Source of the DNA: Candidatus Omnitrophica bacterium UBA6210
GTDB taxonomy: Bacteria; Omnitrophota; Gorgyraeia; Velamenicoccales; Velamenicoccaceae
DNA length: 64,000 nucleotides
Assembly (NCBI GenBank): GCA_002421805.1
Contig: DISM01000001.1
Span: 7,304 to 71,303 of the forward strand
Direction: 5' to 3'
Both the position numbers and the translations under genes were made by a program. Numbering within the stretch: position 1 is the stretch's first letter; each line of letters opens with the position of its first letter. This document shows positions 25,928 to 35,046 of the stretch, in pieces. Under the pieces are notes generated by a model that saw only the letters and a list, made by a program, of their open reading frames with translations, was not told the origin of the DNA and did not search any database.

Positions 25928-27411
25928 CGCTTTTTCCTCCTGGCCCTGCCGGAAAAACCGGGTCCTTTTGCGGCGATCGCCTTGGCCAGGGCGATCGCTT
26001 GCGGCTTGGTGCGCACGCGGCCTTCCACCTGGGCGTCCTCAACAGCATTAAGGATCGTTGAAAAAACCGGGCCCGGTTCAAGTCTGAGCTTCCGGATGAG
26101 GTCCGTCCCGTTGATGAGCCTGACGAACGGTTTTTGCTTCAAAGAATCAAAATATTCGCCGATCAGCGCGAACGACACCTTCTCATGCCTCTGGCGGCTT
26201 TCCGGCGTGGCCAGAGGCCCGCGTGTCGCCCGCTGGTCGGCAATGGAAACCAGCAGGACGCTCACCGCCTCCTCCCTGGTGTCGCGGAAGAACCTGTGGA
26301 TCGCGCGCCTGGTCAAGACCTTGTTGTCGGCCAGGTAGCCCGGACGCAGATGCCAGAAGATGATCGTATCCAGGGCGAAACGTTCATGTGTCGAGAGCTT
26401 GAACCTTTCGGAGACGGCGTCCGAGATGATGCGGCCGATGCGTTCATGGCCATGGAACATCGTCTTGCCCGCCTTCACCTCATGGGCCTTGGGTTTTCCG
26501 ATATCGTGCAGCATCGCCGCCAGTTTGATCAACTGTCTGCGCGTGCGGCCCGTTGTCATCGGCTCATCCAGGTAACGCGTCATCTCCTGGTTGCCCCTGA
26601 CACGGGCCAATTGTTCTTCGAGCTTGCGCACCGTCTCCAGAGAATGACCCCAGACGTCGAGATGATGATACCCTCCCTGCTTGACGTTGTGCATCACGCG
26701 GATCTGAGGGATCACGTTCTCCAGCACATGCCGGCGGTCCATCTCCCGGATATGCCGCCAGGCGTCGTCAGCCGCCAGGACCTTGAAAAACTCATCACGC
26801 AATCTCTCGCCGGCGACATCCTTCAGCTGTTCTCTCTTTTTTTGCGCCAGCCCCAGCGTCGCAGGTTCGATGGCAAACCCCAGGGTCGCGCTTAAAGAAA
26901 AGGCCCGCAGGATACGCAACGGATCTTCGTCGAAAGAAGACGGCCCGACCATGCGGATCGTCTTGGCCTGCAGGTCTTTGAGGCCGCCGCGGACATCTAA
27001 AAGACCGGTCCTCCTGAACGGCAGCCGGACGGCCAGCGTGTTGACCGTAAAATCCCTTTTTTTCAGGTCTGCCTCAAAATCGCGGCCGCGAAAATCCACA
27101 AAATCAAACGTCGCGGCTGTGCCCGTCGCGCCCCCCTTGAAGACAAGGCGGCAGCATCCATGCTCGCGGTCCAGGACGACAAAACCCGCCTTGAGACGGC
27201 GGGCCAGCATCCTGCCGAAATCGATGGCGCCGTTCTCAACGGCAAAATCGAGGTCCAGGGAAGGCTTCTTGTATCCGGCAAAGAGGTCGCGTAGGAATCC
27301 GCCGACCAGATAGACCTCTTTTTTTTGTGCAACGGCCAGCGCCACAGTGCTCCGGAAGGCCCGGGAACGGAATACCGGGTGGTCAGGGATGATCTTGGGT
27401 TTGGTTTTCAT
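25924..27411 (-). CDS. cca: CCA tRNA nucleotidyltransferase/poly(A) polymerase family, with HD domain
   Basis: 495 aa. Class II nucleotidyltransferase head: [16 protein letters not shown] (the catalytic DxD), [11 protein letters not shown], and [13 protein letters not shown]-terminal HD phosphohydrolase domain ([16 protein letters not shown], residues about 290-400) is present, as in many CCA-adding enzymes. The distinction from poly(A) polymerase cannot be made by eye; a single such gene usually means CCA addition. Downstream in the nrdR-nuclease-cca-Nudix transcript. Confidence 0.88.
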   Translation of the reverse strand: MKTKPKIIPDHPVFRSRAFRSTVALAVAQKKEVYLVGGFLRDLFAGYKKPSLDLDFAVENGAIDFGRMLARRLKAGFVVLDREHGCCRLVFKGGATGTAATFDFVDFRGRDFEADLKKRDFTVNTLAVRLPFRRTGLLDVRGGLKDLQAKTIRMVGPSSFDEDPLRILRAFSLSATLGFAIEPATLGLAQKKREQLKDVAGERLRDEFFKVLAADDAWRHIREMDRRHVLENVIPQIRVMHNVKQGGYHHLDVWGHSLETVRKLEEQLARVRGNQEMTRYLDEPMTTGRTRRQLIKLAAMLHDIGKPKAHEVKAGKTMFHGHERIGRIISDAVSERFKLSTHERFALDTIIFWHLRPGYLADNKVLTRRAIHRFFRDTREEAVSVLLVSIADQRATRGPLATPESRQRHEKVSFALIGEYFDSLKQKPFVRLINGTDLIRKLRLEPGPVFSTILNAVEDAQVEGRVRTKPQAIALAKAIAAKGPGFSGRARRKKR

Positions 27412-27489
27412 AAAAACAGGGGGCTTTGCGGCGCAGAGGGGCCCGGACCCCTCAGAGAAAACTTCCGCCGGGGAATTCCGACAAGAGGA

Positions 27490-27903
27490 TCAGGGCTGCT
27501 GATGGAAGACCTCGGAGCGCTTGATGACCTCTTCATCGACAAAAATAGGCGCATGGGCGCGCACGGCCATGGCGATAGCGTCCGAAGGCCTGGCGTCGAT
27601 GGCCTTCTCGGGCGCCTGACCTGAAATCTGTAGCACGAGTTTGGCGTAAAAAGTATTATTCTCAAGCCTGTCGATCAGGACCTTCCCGACCGAAGCCCCG
27701 AGCCCCTCGATGACCGAGAACAAAAGGTCGTGCGTCAGGGGCCGCGGCGGCGTGACGCCGCTTACCTTCAATTTGATGGCATTGGCCTCGAGATATCCGA
27801 TCACGATAGGCATCAGCCGCGGCCCGTTCTTCTCTTTGAGGACGATGATCTGGTCCGGCCTCTTCTCATCGATAATGATCTTACTCAGCTCCATCTCGAC
27901 CAT
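27490..27903 (-). CDS. Bifunctional nuclease family protein (DUF151)
   Basis: 137 aa. The pattern MPIVIGYLEANAIKLKVSG, PRPLTHDLLFSVIEGLGA, ISGQAPEKAIDARPSDAIAM and VRAHAPIFVDEEVIK is the bifunctional nuclease (DUF151) family, which in plants and Thermotoga cuts DNA and RNA. Bacterial role uncertain. It starts 10 bp after the nrdR stop, so is in the same operon. Confidence 0.92.
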   Translation of the reverse strand: MVEMELSKIIIDEKRPDQIIVLKEKNGPRLMPIVIGYLEANAIKLKVSGVTPPRPLTHDLLFSVIEGLGASVGKVLIDRLENNTFYAKLVLQISGQAPEKAIDARPSDAIAMAVRAHAPIFVDEEVIKRSEVFHQQP

Positions 27904-27913
27904 AGGCCCTCTT

Positions 27914-28375
27914 TTATTTCCCCGCCTTTTTCAACAGATCGCGCAATTCCAGCATGAACTGGTTGACGTCCTTGAACTGGCGGTAGACGGAGGCGAAGCG
28001 CACGTAAGCGACTTCATCCAGGGTCGCGAGCCTGTCCATAACGAGCTCGCCCACATCCCTGGAGCGGACCTCGCGGTCGAACTTCCTGGAGATCTCCCGT
28101 TCGATGCCGGTCACCAGCTCTTCCATTTTCTCTAAAGAAACAGGCCTTTTTTCACAGGCCTTCAATATGCCGGAAAGGATCTTCTTGCGGTCAAAGGTTT
28201 CCCTGCGGCCGTCTTTCTTGACGACCATAAGGGCCGTCTCCTCGACGACTTCATACGTGGTGAAACGGCGCCCGCACTTGGTGCACTCCCGCCTGCGGCG
28301 CACGGCATTGCCTTCGGAGCTGGCGCGCGAATCGATCACTTTGTCGTCAACACAACCGCAGTAGGGACATTTCAT
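27914..28375 (-). CDS. nrdR: Transcriptional repressor NrdR
   Basis: 153 aa. N-terminal zinc ribbon ([15 protein letters not shown] then [12 protein letters not shown]) and central ATP-cone ([16 protein letters not shown]). NrdR senses ATP/dATP and represses ribonucleotide reductase genes at paired NrdR boxes. No nrd gene is in the window. Upstream within 25 bp lies the TTTTGCCTATAAC repeat box, read GGTTATAGGCAAAATTA on the coding strand, and then the mosaic repeat. Confidence 0.97.
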   Translation of the reverse strand: MKCPYCGCVDDKVIDSRASSEGNAVRRRRECTKCGRRFTTYEVVEETALMVVKKDGRRETFDRKKILSGILKACEKRPVSLEKMEELVTGIEREISRKFDREVRSRDVGELVMDRLATLDEVAYVRFASVYRQFKDVNQFMLELRDLLKKAGK

Positions 28376-28378
28376 TAA

Positions 28379-28787
28379 TTTTGCCTATAACCGGGTATTA
28401 ATTCCTTACAAAATTAGGCCCTCCGCTATATGGATTACCTGGCTCAATCGGATGAGCCAGTATGCCGCTTCCTGCGGCATGCGGAGGCCTACCCTTTCTG
28501 GGTTAACTCCGCACTTACTCGGTCTGCTGAAACAGCAGACCAGGAAAATTTACGCCGGATGGCCGTCCTGGCCGGCTGCGCCAGGCCGACGGCCTAGCCC
28601 TGGCGGAAATTTTCAAGTGCCCAAGTGCGGAGTCAACGCTTATTCCTTAACTTTGCCCATAGCGAAGAATCGCTTCGCTCCAAAGAAAATAAAAGTTAGC
28701 GGATTGGCGGCTAAACGAGTTAGCGAGTTGAGAGCTAAAAACAAGCTTTTCCCTTTAACCCGTGCCCCCGTCTCCTCATACACCCAC
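28379..28787. repeat. Mosaic palindromic intergenic repeat, family B, copy 2, and remaining gap
   Basis: The 412-bp gap between nrdR and the deaminase gene. 28379-28396 is the TTTTGCCTATAACCGGGTA box. 28412-28505 is the AGGCC module with inner hairpins GGCTCA/TGAGCC and GCCGCTTCCTGCGGC. 28506-28633 is the inverted-repeat unit with perfect 11-bp ends (ACTCCGCACTT and AAGTGCGGAGT) and inner stem GGTCTGCTG/CAGCAGACC. In 28634-28787 I see only a small GCGAAG/CTTCGC hairpin and short CTTACCTTTTTACCTTT-like repeats. Confidence 0.8.
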
Positions 28788-29249
28788 TTACCTTTTTACC
28801 TTTCTCACCTTTATCTTCGCTTCTTTCAAAAAGCTCAACGCCATTGAATCCGGATAGCGGTCCGCCATCACGACCTCTTTGATACCGGCATTGATGATCA
28901 TCTTGGCACAGATGATGCAAGGCTGGTTCGTCACATAGACCACACTGTCTTTCAGGGAAACTCCATGCAAGGAGGCCTGAAGAAGAACATTCTGCTCGGC
29001 ATGCAGGCCGCGGCAAAGTTCGTGCCGCTCTCCCGAGGGGATCTTGAGCTTCGTGCGCAAACACCCGACCTCGGAACAATGCCTGACCCCCGAGGGCGTG
29101 CCGTTGTAGCCCGTGGCCAGGATACGCCTGTCCTTGACGACGAGGGCCCCGACCTTGCGGCGCAGGCACGTCGAACGCTGGGCCACCAGATCGGCGATCC
29201 CCATAAAATATTCATCCCATCCCGGCCTCTGGTCCTTTTTTCCCATCAC
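28788..29249 (-). CDS. dCMP deaminase family protein (ComEB-like)
   Basis: 153 aa cytidine/deoxycytidylate deaminase fold. Zinc site: HAEQNVLLQ (His and catalytic Glu) and [12 protein letters not shown] (two Cys). An extra Cys-containing loop ([19 protein letters not shown]) is typical of dCMP deaminases. It converts dCMP to dUMP, the substrate of ThyX encoded at 46895-47638. Its ATG overlaps the glyA stop by 4 bp, the last gene of the purE-to-deaminase operon. Confidence 0.92.
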   Translation of the reverse strand: MMGKKDQRPGWDEYFMGIADLVAQRSTCLRRKVGALVVKDRRILATGYNGTPSGVRHCSEVGCLRTKLKIPSGERHELCRGLHAEQNVLLQASLHGVSLKDSVVYVTNQPCIICAKMIINAGIKEVVMADRYPDSMALSFLKEAKIKVRKVKR

Positions 29250-30526
29250 AAAGCTCCTTTAAACTTCTTCAACAGCGGTTGATACAGCGGAAATTTCTTG
29301 ATCAGGGCCTCCACCTTTTTGGCCGCGGCGGCAACAGCCTCCTCCTGGCCTCGGGCCGCGATCACCTCGAAGATGATGCCGGCGATCTGGCGCATTTCGC
29401 GCAGGCCCATACCCCTGGTCGTGACGGCCGGTGTCCCCAGCCGTAGGCCGCTCGTCTGGAACGGACTCCTCTTGTCAAAGGGGATCAGGTTCTTGTTGAC
29501 GGTAATGCGCGCGGCATCCAGCATGGCCGCCGCTTCTTTGCCGGAAAGGTCCTTGCTGGTCAAATCGACCAATAAGAGGTGGTTGTCCGTGCCGCCGGAG
29601 ACGATCCTCAGGCCCTTTTGGGCCAGTTCATCCGCCAAACCTTTGGCATTCACGAGGATCTTCTGCTGGTATTTTTTGAATTCCGGGCCCAGGGCCTCTT
29701 TCAGGGCAACGGCCTTTCCTGCGATCACATGCATCAACGGCCCGCCCTGGGTGCCGGGAAAAACGACGCTGTCGATCTTCTTGGCGAACTCCTGGCGGCA
29801 AAGGATCATGCCGCCCCGCGGGCCGCGCAGGGTCTTATGTGTCGTGGTCGTCACGAATTCCGCATAAGGGACAGGCGACGGATGCAGGCCGGCGGCGACG
29901 AGGCCCGCGATATGGGCCATGTCCACGAAAAGATATGCGCCGACGGAATCCGCGATCTCGCGGAACCTCTTGAAATCGATGATGCGGGGATACGCCGAGG
30001 CCCCCGCTAGGATCATGCGCGGCTTATGGCGCAGGGCGAGGTCCGCGACCTCGTCGTAATCGATCGTCTCCGTCTTCGGGCTGACGCCGTAAGAGACGAT
30101 CTTATAGAACATGCCGGAAAAATTATGGCTCAGGCCGTGCGACAAATGGCCGCCGCAGGCCAGGTCCATGGCCAGGACCGTATCGCCGAGGTTGATCGCC
30201 GCCATATAAACGGCCATGTTCGCCTGCGTCCCCGAATGCGGCTGGACATTGACGTGGTCGGCGCCGAACAACTTTTTGGCGCGCTCGCGCGCCAGGTCTT
30301 CGACGCCATCGACGTGTTCGCACCCGCCGTACCAGCGGGCATTGGGATATCCTTCGGCATACTTATTGGTCAGGACAGACCCCTGGGCCTCCAGGACCGC
30401 CATGGAGGTAAAGTTCTCGCTGGCGATGAGCTCGATATTGCGGTGCTGGCGGTAGAGCTCCCGCGCAATCATCCCGTAGATTTCCGGATCAACGTCTTTT
30501 AAGGAACTGGCTATGGTCGGGCGCAT
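29246..30526 (-). CDS. glyA: Serine hydroxymethyltransferase
   Basis: 426 aa PLP enzyme converting serine and THF to glycine and methylene-THF. Visible: [34 protein letters not shown], and the PLP-Lys region [15 protein letters not shown]. Start lies inside rpiB by 16 bp. Order TsaC, phosphatase, rpiB, glyA matches the conserved ywlC-ywlE-rpiB-glyA neighbourhood of Firmicutes. It feeds the folate pool used by gcv, thyX and pur genes in this window. Confidence 0.98.
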   Translation of the reverse strand: MRPTIASSLKDVDPEIYGMIARELYRQHRNIELIASENFTSMAVLEAQGSVLTNKYAEGYPNARWYGGCEHVDGVEDLARERAKKLFGADHVNVQPHSGTQANMAVYMAAINLGDTVLAMDLACGGHLSHGLSHNFSGMFYKIVSYGVSPKTETIDYDEVADLALRHKPRMILAGASAYPRIIDFKRFREIADSVGAYLFVDMAHIAGLVAAGLHPSPVPYAEFVTTTTHKTLRGPRGGMILCRQEFAKKIDSVVFPGTQGGPLMHVIAGKAVALKEALGPEFKKYQQKILVNAKGLADELAQKGLRIVSGGTDNHLLLVDLTSKDLSGKEAAAMLDAARITVNKNLIPFDKRSPFQTSGLRLGTPAVTTRGMGLREMRQIAGIIFEVIAARGQEEAVAAAAKKVEALIKKFPLYQPLLKKFKGAL

Positions 30527-30975
30527 AACTTTTCAATCCTCTCTATCTTTTTTAACCGTCGGGCGTGGCGGCCGCCTTCAAAGGGCGTGGCGAGCCACAC
30601 GTCGACCATTTTTTTGGCCAAGGCGTCTTTGACAAAAAGAGAGCCCAGGACCAGGATATTGGCGTCATTGTGTTGCCGTGAAAACCGGGCGGCCCTGACC
30701 TCGTGGCACAGCGCCGCGCGCACGCCGGCGACCTTATTGGCCACGATGCAATTGCCGATGCCGCTTTTGCAGATCAGGATCCCGCGGGCCGCGCGCCTGC
30801 CGGCGACCGCACGGGCCACCTTATAGGCCGTATCCGGATAATCCATAGGTTCCTCGGAAAACGTGCCCATATCCAGGACGCACAGGCCTTTTTCCTTAAG
30901 GTGTTTGACGATGACCTCTTTGAGGCGATAGCCGCCGTGGTCGCAGCCGACGGCGATCTTGGATACGCAGCTCAT
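30511..30975 (-). CDS. rpiB: Ribose-5-phosphate isomerase B
   Basis: 154 aa. [40 protein letters not shown] (catalytic Cys) and [20 protein letters not shown] are RpiB signatures. Interconverts ribose 5-phosphate and ribulose 5-phosphate, the source of PRPP for purines. The ATG at 30975 has TAGGAG 7 nt upstream and overlaps the stop of the fusion gene (ATGA); a longer reading starting 48 nt earlier lies inside that gene and is not supported. Confidence 0.95.
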   Translation of the reverse strand: MSCVSKIAVGCDHGGYRLKEVIVKHLKEKGLCVLDMGTFSEEPMDYPDTAYKVARAVAGRRAARGILICKSGIGNCIVANKVAGVRAALCHEVRAARFSRQHNDANILVLGSLFVKDALAKKMVDVWLATPFEGGRHARRLKKIERIEKLCARP

Positions 30976-32033
30976 AGCAAGGCTCCTAATTTCTGGATAG
31001 CGTTTTTGATCTTCGAAAAACAATCCGCATAGAATTCTTCGGACTTCCCGATGGGGTCTTCGACCTCCGCCTCAAAAGGCTCCAGGCCGACATACTCACC
31101 CAACAGATGGATCCTGCCCGCCTCGGAAGGAAATTGTCTCATCAGATCCTCCTGGTGGCGGCGCTCCATGGTCAAAATGATATCGGACTGGCGCACGAGA
31201 TCGTCGGTGGCGCGCCTGGCCCTGTGGTCGGAAGCGTCAAGGCCGATGCCGCGGATCAACTTGGCCGTCTCATGCGTCGGCAGCATCCCCAGAAACGCAA
31301 ACGTCCCCGCGGAGATGACATCCACGTCCTTGCGGCCGTTGTCGGCAAGATATTTCTTTAACAGATATTCGGCCATCACGGACCGGCAGGAATTCCCCGT
31401 ACAGACAAAGAGCACCGTCTTTTTAGAAGCCTCCTGCAGGACGTCGTCCGGGGACAGGACCCCTTCCCGCAGGATCTTTGCGGGAAGCCCGCAGAGATCC
31501 ACGACCGTCGATTCGCGGCCAAGTTCCGTCGGGCCGCCGTCCAGGATAAGATCGACTAGGCCGTCCAAACCGGCCAGAACGCCTGCGGCATCCCGCGGGG
31601 CCGGCTGGTCCGCCTTATTGGCCGAAGGCGCCACGACGGGAAAATCCACGCTGCCCAGCAGGGCCAACGCGACGCCGTTCTTCGGCATCCTCAGGCCCAC
31701 GGTCTTGTCATGCGGGGCGCACAAGACGATCGTCAACGGCCCCGGCCAAAAACGCCCCATCAATTTGTAGGCACGCGGCGAAACGCCGACGACGTATTTT
31801 TCGACGTCATCCTTGTCGCAAATATGGATGGTGAAATGCTTGCCTTGCGGCCGGTCCTTGATCTTCGTGAGCCTCTCCATCGCCCCTTTGTGCAAAAGAT
31901 TGGCCCCGATGCCGTAAACCGTCTCCGTCGGAAAAACGACAAGACCGCCCCTGTCAAGGATGGCGGCCGCCTCCTGAATGACGGCAGGATCGATGTGAAG
32001 CGGATCGACTTTATGAACTTTAGTGTTCGTCAA
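30972..32033 (-). CDS. TsaC/Sua5 threonylcarbamoyl-AMP synthase fused to low-molecular-weight phosphatase
   Basis: 353 aa, two enzymes in one chain. Residues 1-200: YrdC/Sua5 fold (GGLVVFPTETVYGIGA, KIKDRPQGKHFTIHI, FPVVAPSANKADQPA, STVVDL), making the AMP intermediate of t6A tRNA modification. Residues 205-353: LMW phosphatase with P-loop VCTGNSCRS and acid loop EDPIGKS. The residue after Asn in the loop is Ser; Thr here in YwlE is linked to phosphoarginine specificity, Ile to phosphotyrosine, so specificity is open. In Firmicutes these are separate neighbouring genes. Start overlaps purE stop by 4 bp. Confidence 0.93.
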   Translation of the reverse strand: MTNTKVHKVDPLHIDPAVIQEAAAILDRGGLVVFPTETVYGIGANLLHKGAMERLTKIKDRPQGKHFTIHICDKDDVEKYVVGVSPRAYKLMGRFWPGPLTIVLCAPHDKTVGLRMPKNGVALALLGSVDFPVVAPSANKADQPAPRDAAGVLAGLDGLVDLILDGGPTELGRESTVVDLCGLPAKILREGVLSPDDVLQEASKKTVLFVCTGNSCRSVMAEYLLKKYLADNGRKDVDVISAGTFAFLGMLPTHETAKLIRGIGLDASDHRARRATDDLVRQSDIILTMERRHQEDLMRQFPSEAGRIHLLGEYVGLEPFEAEVEDPIGKSEEFYADCFSKIKNAIQKLGALL

Positions 32034-32518
32034 ACGTTCAACCTTGTTGCCTTCACGGCATGCGCCTGCTTGTTGCGAAAACGTCTCAGCCGGCCGGCCG
32101 CGGTCTTGGAATCCTGGCTCAAGAGCGCCACCGCAAAGAGCGCGGCATTTTTGGCGCCGGACTTCCCTATGGCAAATGTCGCGACCGGGATCCCCGCAGG
32201 CATCTGCACGATAGACAACAGCGAATCCAGGCCTTTCAAACTTTTTGTCTCGATCGGAACGCCCAGAACGGGCACGGTCGTCAAGGACGCGACGACCCCC
32301 GGAAGCGCGGCCGCGCCGCCCGCGCCCGCGATAAACGCCTTGACGCCCAAATGGTCCATCGCCACGACAAAAGCTTCCAGCTCTTTAGGGGTGCGGTGCG
32401 CCGAAAGCACCTTCGCCATAATGGGAACACGGAACTCTTTAAGGATATCGATGGCGCCCTGCATCGTTTCCAGATCAGACACGCTGCCCATGACGATCGC
32501 TACTTCAGGTTTCTTCAT
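32030..32518 (-). CDS. purE: N5-carboxyaminoimidazole ribonucleotide mutase, class I PurE
   Basis: 162 aa. VAIVMGSVSDLETMQGA, KVLSAHRTPKE, FIAGAGGAAALPGVVA and GLDSLLSIVQMPAGIPVATF are PurE signatures. Converts N5-CAIR to CAIR. PurK is not in the window. The ATG at 32518 has GGGG upstream; a GTG two codons earlier is less likely. It heads the purE-TsaC/phosphatase-rpiB-glyA-deaminase set, separated from purD by a hairpin repeat, so transcription may continue from the pur operon. Confidence 0.96.
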   Translation of the reverse strand: MKKPEVAIVMGSVSDLETMQGAIDILKEFRVPIMAKVLSAHRTPKELEAFVVAMDHLGVKAFIAGAGGAAALPGVVASLTTVPVLGVPIETKSLKGLDSLLSIVQMPAGIPVATFAIGKSGAKNAALFAVALLSQDSKTAAGRLRRFRNKQAHAVKATRLNV

Positions 32519-32534
32519 ACGCACCCCGTATTCA

Positions 32535-32688
32535 AGTAGTCAGTAGATAGTGAACAGTAGCCAGGTAAAACAAAGCGTTGTTTGCAGAACTTGACGATCA
32601 AAGAAAGTTTTTCCAAAAACACGCATCCCTGTTCCGAGAAAATCATTTTTTTTCTTACACCTCTTACTGACTACTGCCTACTGTTTCT
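32535..32688. repeat. Inverted repeat with AGTAGTCAGTA-type arms, copy 2
   Basis: Left arm AGTAGTCAGTAGATAGTGAA and on (32535-32563) and right arm TTACTGACTACTGCCTACTG and on (32664-32688) enclose about 100 bp. The purD stop TAG lies in the right arm, as the ogt stop does in copy 1 at 17228-17394. Confidence 0.75.
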
Positions 32689-33952
32689 CCAGTGCCCGCC
32701 AGCCGATGTCCGTGCGGTAATGCGCGCCTTCGAAACGGATCTTGCCGACGGCTTCATAGGTATGCGCAATGGCCTCTTTCAATGTATCTCCGAGCCCGGT
32801 CACACCCAGGACGCGGCCGCCGCTTGAGACGATCCGGCCGTCGGACTCTTTGGTGCCGGCATGGAAAACAACGACATCCCGGAGGCGCACAGCTTCATCC
32901 AGCCCGCTGATCACCTTGCCTGTCTCATAAAGACCCGGATATCCCTTGGAGGCCATGACCACACAAACAGAAGGACGCGTGTCCCAGCGCAGCACGGGAA
33001 CGCCCTGTCCGCCCTCGACGGACCAGAGGATCGCTTCTATGATATCGGACTGCAAGCGCGCCAGGACGGCCTGCGTCTCGGGGTCCCCGAAGCGCACGTT
33101 AAACTCCAATACCTTCGACCCTTGGGCCGTCATCATGAGGCCGGCATAAAGAATACCCGTATAAGGCATGCCCTCTTTGGCCATGCCGCGGATCACCGGC
33201 TTGACCACAGACGTCATGATCTCGTCCATCACACCCGGAGTCACGATCGGGGCCGGTGAATAGGCCCCCATACCCCCCGTGTTCGGGCCTTCATCGTGGT
33301 CGAAAACTCTCTTATGGTCCTGTGATGACACGAGAGGCACCACCCCTTCGCCGTCCGTCAACACCAGGATGGAAACTTCTTCACCTTCCAGGAACTCTTC
33401 GACAACGATTGTCTCGCCAGAGGCGCCGAAAATCTTTTTGACCAGCATCTCCTCTGCGGCCGCGGCAGCCTCTTTTTCGGACCGGCAGATAACGACCCCT
33501 TTGCCCGCAGCCAGGCCGTCGGCCTTCAGGACGACGGGAAATCCGAAACGGCCCGCGGCGACAACGACATCCTCGACCGTGCGGCAGACCGCGAAGGCGG
33601 CCGTCGGGACCCGATGCTTCGCCATGATCTCTTTGGCAAAAAGCTTGCTCGCCTCAAGGCGCGCAGGACGCCGGCGAGGCCCGAAGACCTTCATGCCCGC
33701 GTCCTGGAACACGTCCACGATCCCTTCCACCAGAGGCGCCTCGGGGCCGACCACGACCAAGTCGATGAGGCGGCTCTGCGCAAAATCCAGAAGCCCCGCA
33801 ATATCGTCGGCCTTGATCGCCACGCACTCGGCGATCCCGGCGATGCCGCCGTTGCCCGGCGCGCAATAGATCTTCCTGACGTGACGCGACTGCGCGATCT
33901 TCCACACCAGGGCATGTTCCCTGCCGCCGGACCCAACCACAAGAACCTTCAC
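32678..33952 (-). CDS. purD: Phosphoribosylamine--glycine ligase
   Basis: 424 aa ATP-grasp enzyme making GAR. N-terminus VKVLVVGSGGREHALVWKIA fits when translation starts at GTG 33952, which has a perfect AAGGAGG 5 nt upstream; upstream codons in frame are a low-complexity extension and should not be used. ATP-grasp signatures: GFPVVLKADGLAAGKGVVI and LEFNVRFGDPETQ. It follows purM by 64 bp. The stop TAG is part of a repeat arm. Confidence 0.96.
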   Translation of the reverse strand: MKVLVVGSGGREHALVWKIAQSRHVRKIYCAPGNGGIAGIAECVAIKADDIAGLLDFAQSRLIDLVVVGPEAPLVEGIVDVFQDAGMKVFGPRRRPARLEASKLFAKEIMAKHRVPTAAFAVCRTVEDVVVAAGRFGFPVVLKADGLAAGKGVVICRSEKEAAAAAEEMLVKKIFGASGETIVVEEFLEGEEVSILVLTDGEGVVPLVSSQDHKRVFDHDEGPNTGGMGAYSPAPIVTPGVMDEIMTSVVKPVIRGMAKEGMPYTGILYAGLMMTAQGSKVLEFNVRFGDPETQAVLARLQSDIIEAILWSVEGGQGVPVLRWDTRPSVCVVMASKGYPGLYETGKVISGLDEAVRLRDVVVFHAGTKESDGRIVSSGGRVLGVTGLGDTLKEAIAHTYEAVGKIRFEGAHYRTDIGWRALEKQ

Positions 33953-34016
33953 GCGACCTCCTTCCGGAGCCCCTCCTGCCCCCAAAGGAGACAGGCCGGG
34001 GAAGATGACACGGCCA

Positions 34017-35027
34017 TCAGACGACGGCGACCCCGCCGACGCCGCTGACGATCTCGCCGATGATGGCGGCCTTGACGCCGTGCCTGGAAAATGCGCGTAC
34101 GATATCCATTTTGACCGCATCCCGAACGACAACGACCATGCCGATGCCCATGTTGAACGTCCGGAACATCTCTTTCTCGTCGATCTTACCCAGATGCTGC
34201 AATTCCTCGAAGATCGCGGGGCGCGCCCACGCGTTTTTATAAATGATCATCGTCGTCTTGGACGGCACGGCCCGGCTGGCCTTGTCATAAAAAGCGCCGC
34301 CGGTGATATGGGCCAGGGCCTTCACGTTGCAAGACGAGGCATTAAAAGCTTTCAACACGGACAACACCGGCCTGACATAGATCCGCGTGGGTTTCAGAAA
34401 GTCCTGAGCGCGCGCGCGCAGCTCCAGCGGCGTGAAGGCTTTGCGCACAAGCGAGAAGCCGTTGGAATGCAGCCCCGAAGACTCCAGACCGATCACGGCA
34501 TCCCCCAGGGCGACGCGCGGACTGCCGAGGATCTTCTTTTTCTCGACGATGCCGACGCAAAATCCCGCCAGGTCATAGTCCCCGGATTTGTACATCCCCG
34601 GCATCTCCGCCGTCTCGCCGCCCACAAGGGCGCAATTGGCCTGACGGCATCCATCGGCGATGCCGCGCACGACGTCTTTCAACACGGAGGGCTCGATCTT
34701 GCCTGTCGCGATATAATCCAGAAAGAACAAGGGCTCCGCCCCGCTGCACAGGACGTCGTTGACGCTCATGGCCACAAGGTCGATGCCGACCGTGTGATGG
34801 ATCCGGGCGGCAATGGCGATCTTGAGCTTCGTACCGACACCGTCGCAGGAAGAGACGAGCACGGGATCTTTGTATTTGGCCTTCGCCAGATCAAAGAACG
34901 CGCCAAAGCCGCCGATCCGACCCATGACTTCCCGCCGCTGGCTCTTCTGGACCAACCCCCTGATGCCGTCCACAAAAAGATTCGCCTTCTCGATATCCAC
35001 GCCCGCTCGTTTATAATTCAGGCTCAT
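34017..35027 (-). CDS. purM: Phosphoribosylformylglycinamidine cyclo-ligase (AIR synthase)
   Basis: 336 aa. VSSCDGVGTKLKIA, LVAMSVNDVLCSGAEPLFFLDYIA, and LVGGETAEMPGMY are clear PurM signatures. The usual HITGGGL-x-N-x-PR motif reads HITGGAFYDKASRAVP, an atypical form. It closes the imidazole ring in step five of purine synthesis. Located between purF and purD, spaced 19 and 64 bp. Confidence 0.96.
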   Translation of the reverse strand: MSLNYKRAGVDIEKANLFVDGIRGLVQKSQRREVMGRIGGFGAFFDLAKAKYKDPVLVSSCDGVGTKLKIAIAARIHHTVGIDLVAMSVNDVLCSGAEPLFFLDYIATGKIEPSVLKDVVRGIADGCRQANCALVGGETAEMPGMYKSGDYDLAGFCVGIVEKKKILGSPRVALGDAVIGLESSGLHSNGFSLVRKAFTPLELRARAQDFLKPTRIYVRPVLSVLKAFNASSCNVKALAHITGGAFYDKASRAVPSKTTMIIYKNAWARPAIFEELQHLGKIDEKEMFRTFNMGIGMVVVVRDAVKMDIVRAFSRHGVKAAIIGEIVSGVGGVAVV

Positions 35028-35046
35028 ACGTCACCCTTCTTTTCTT

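Noticed and set aside
32678..34132. A longer PurD starting at 34132
   Set aside because: The extra 60 residues are low-complexity, extend into purM, and a perfect AAGGAGG precedes the GTG at 33952.
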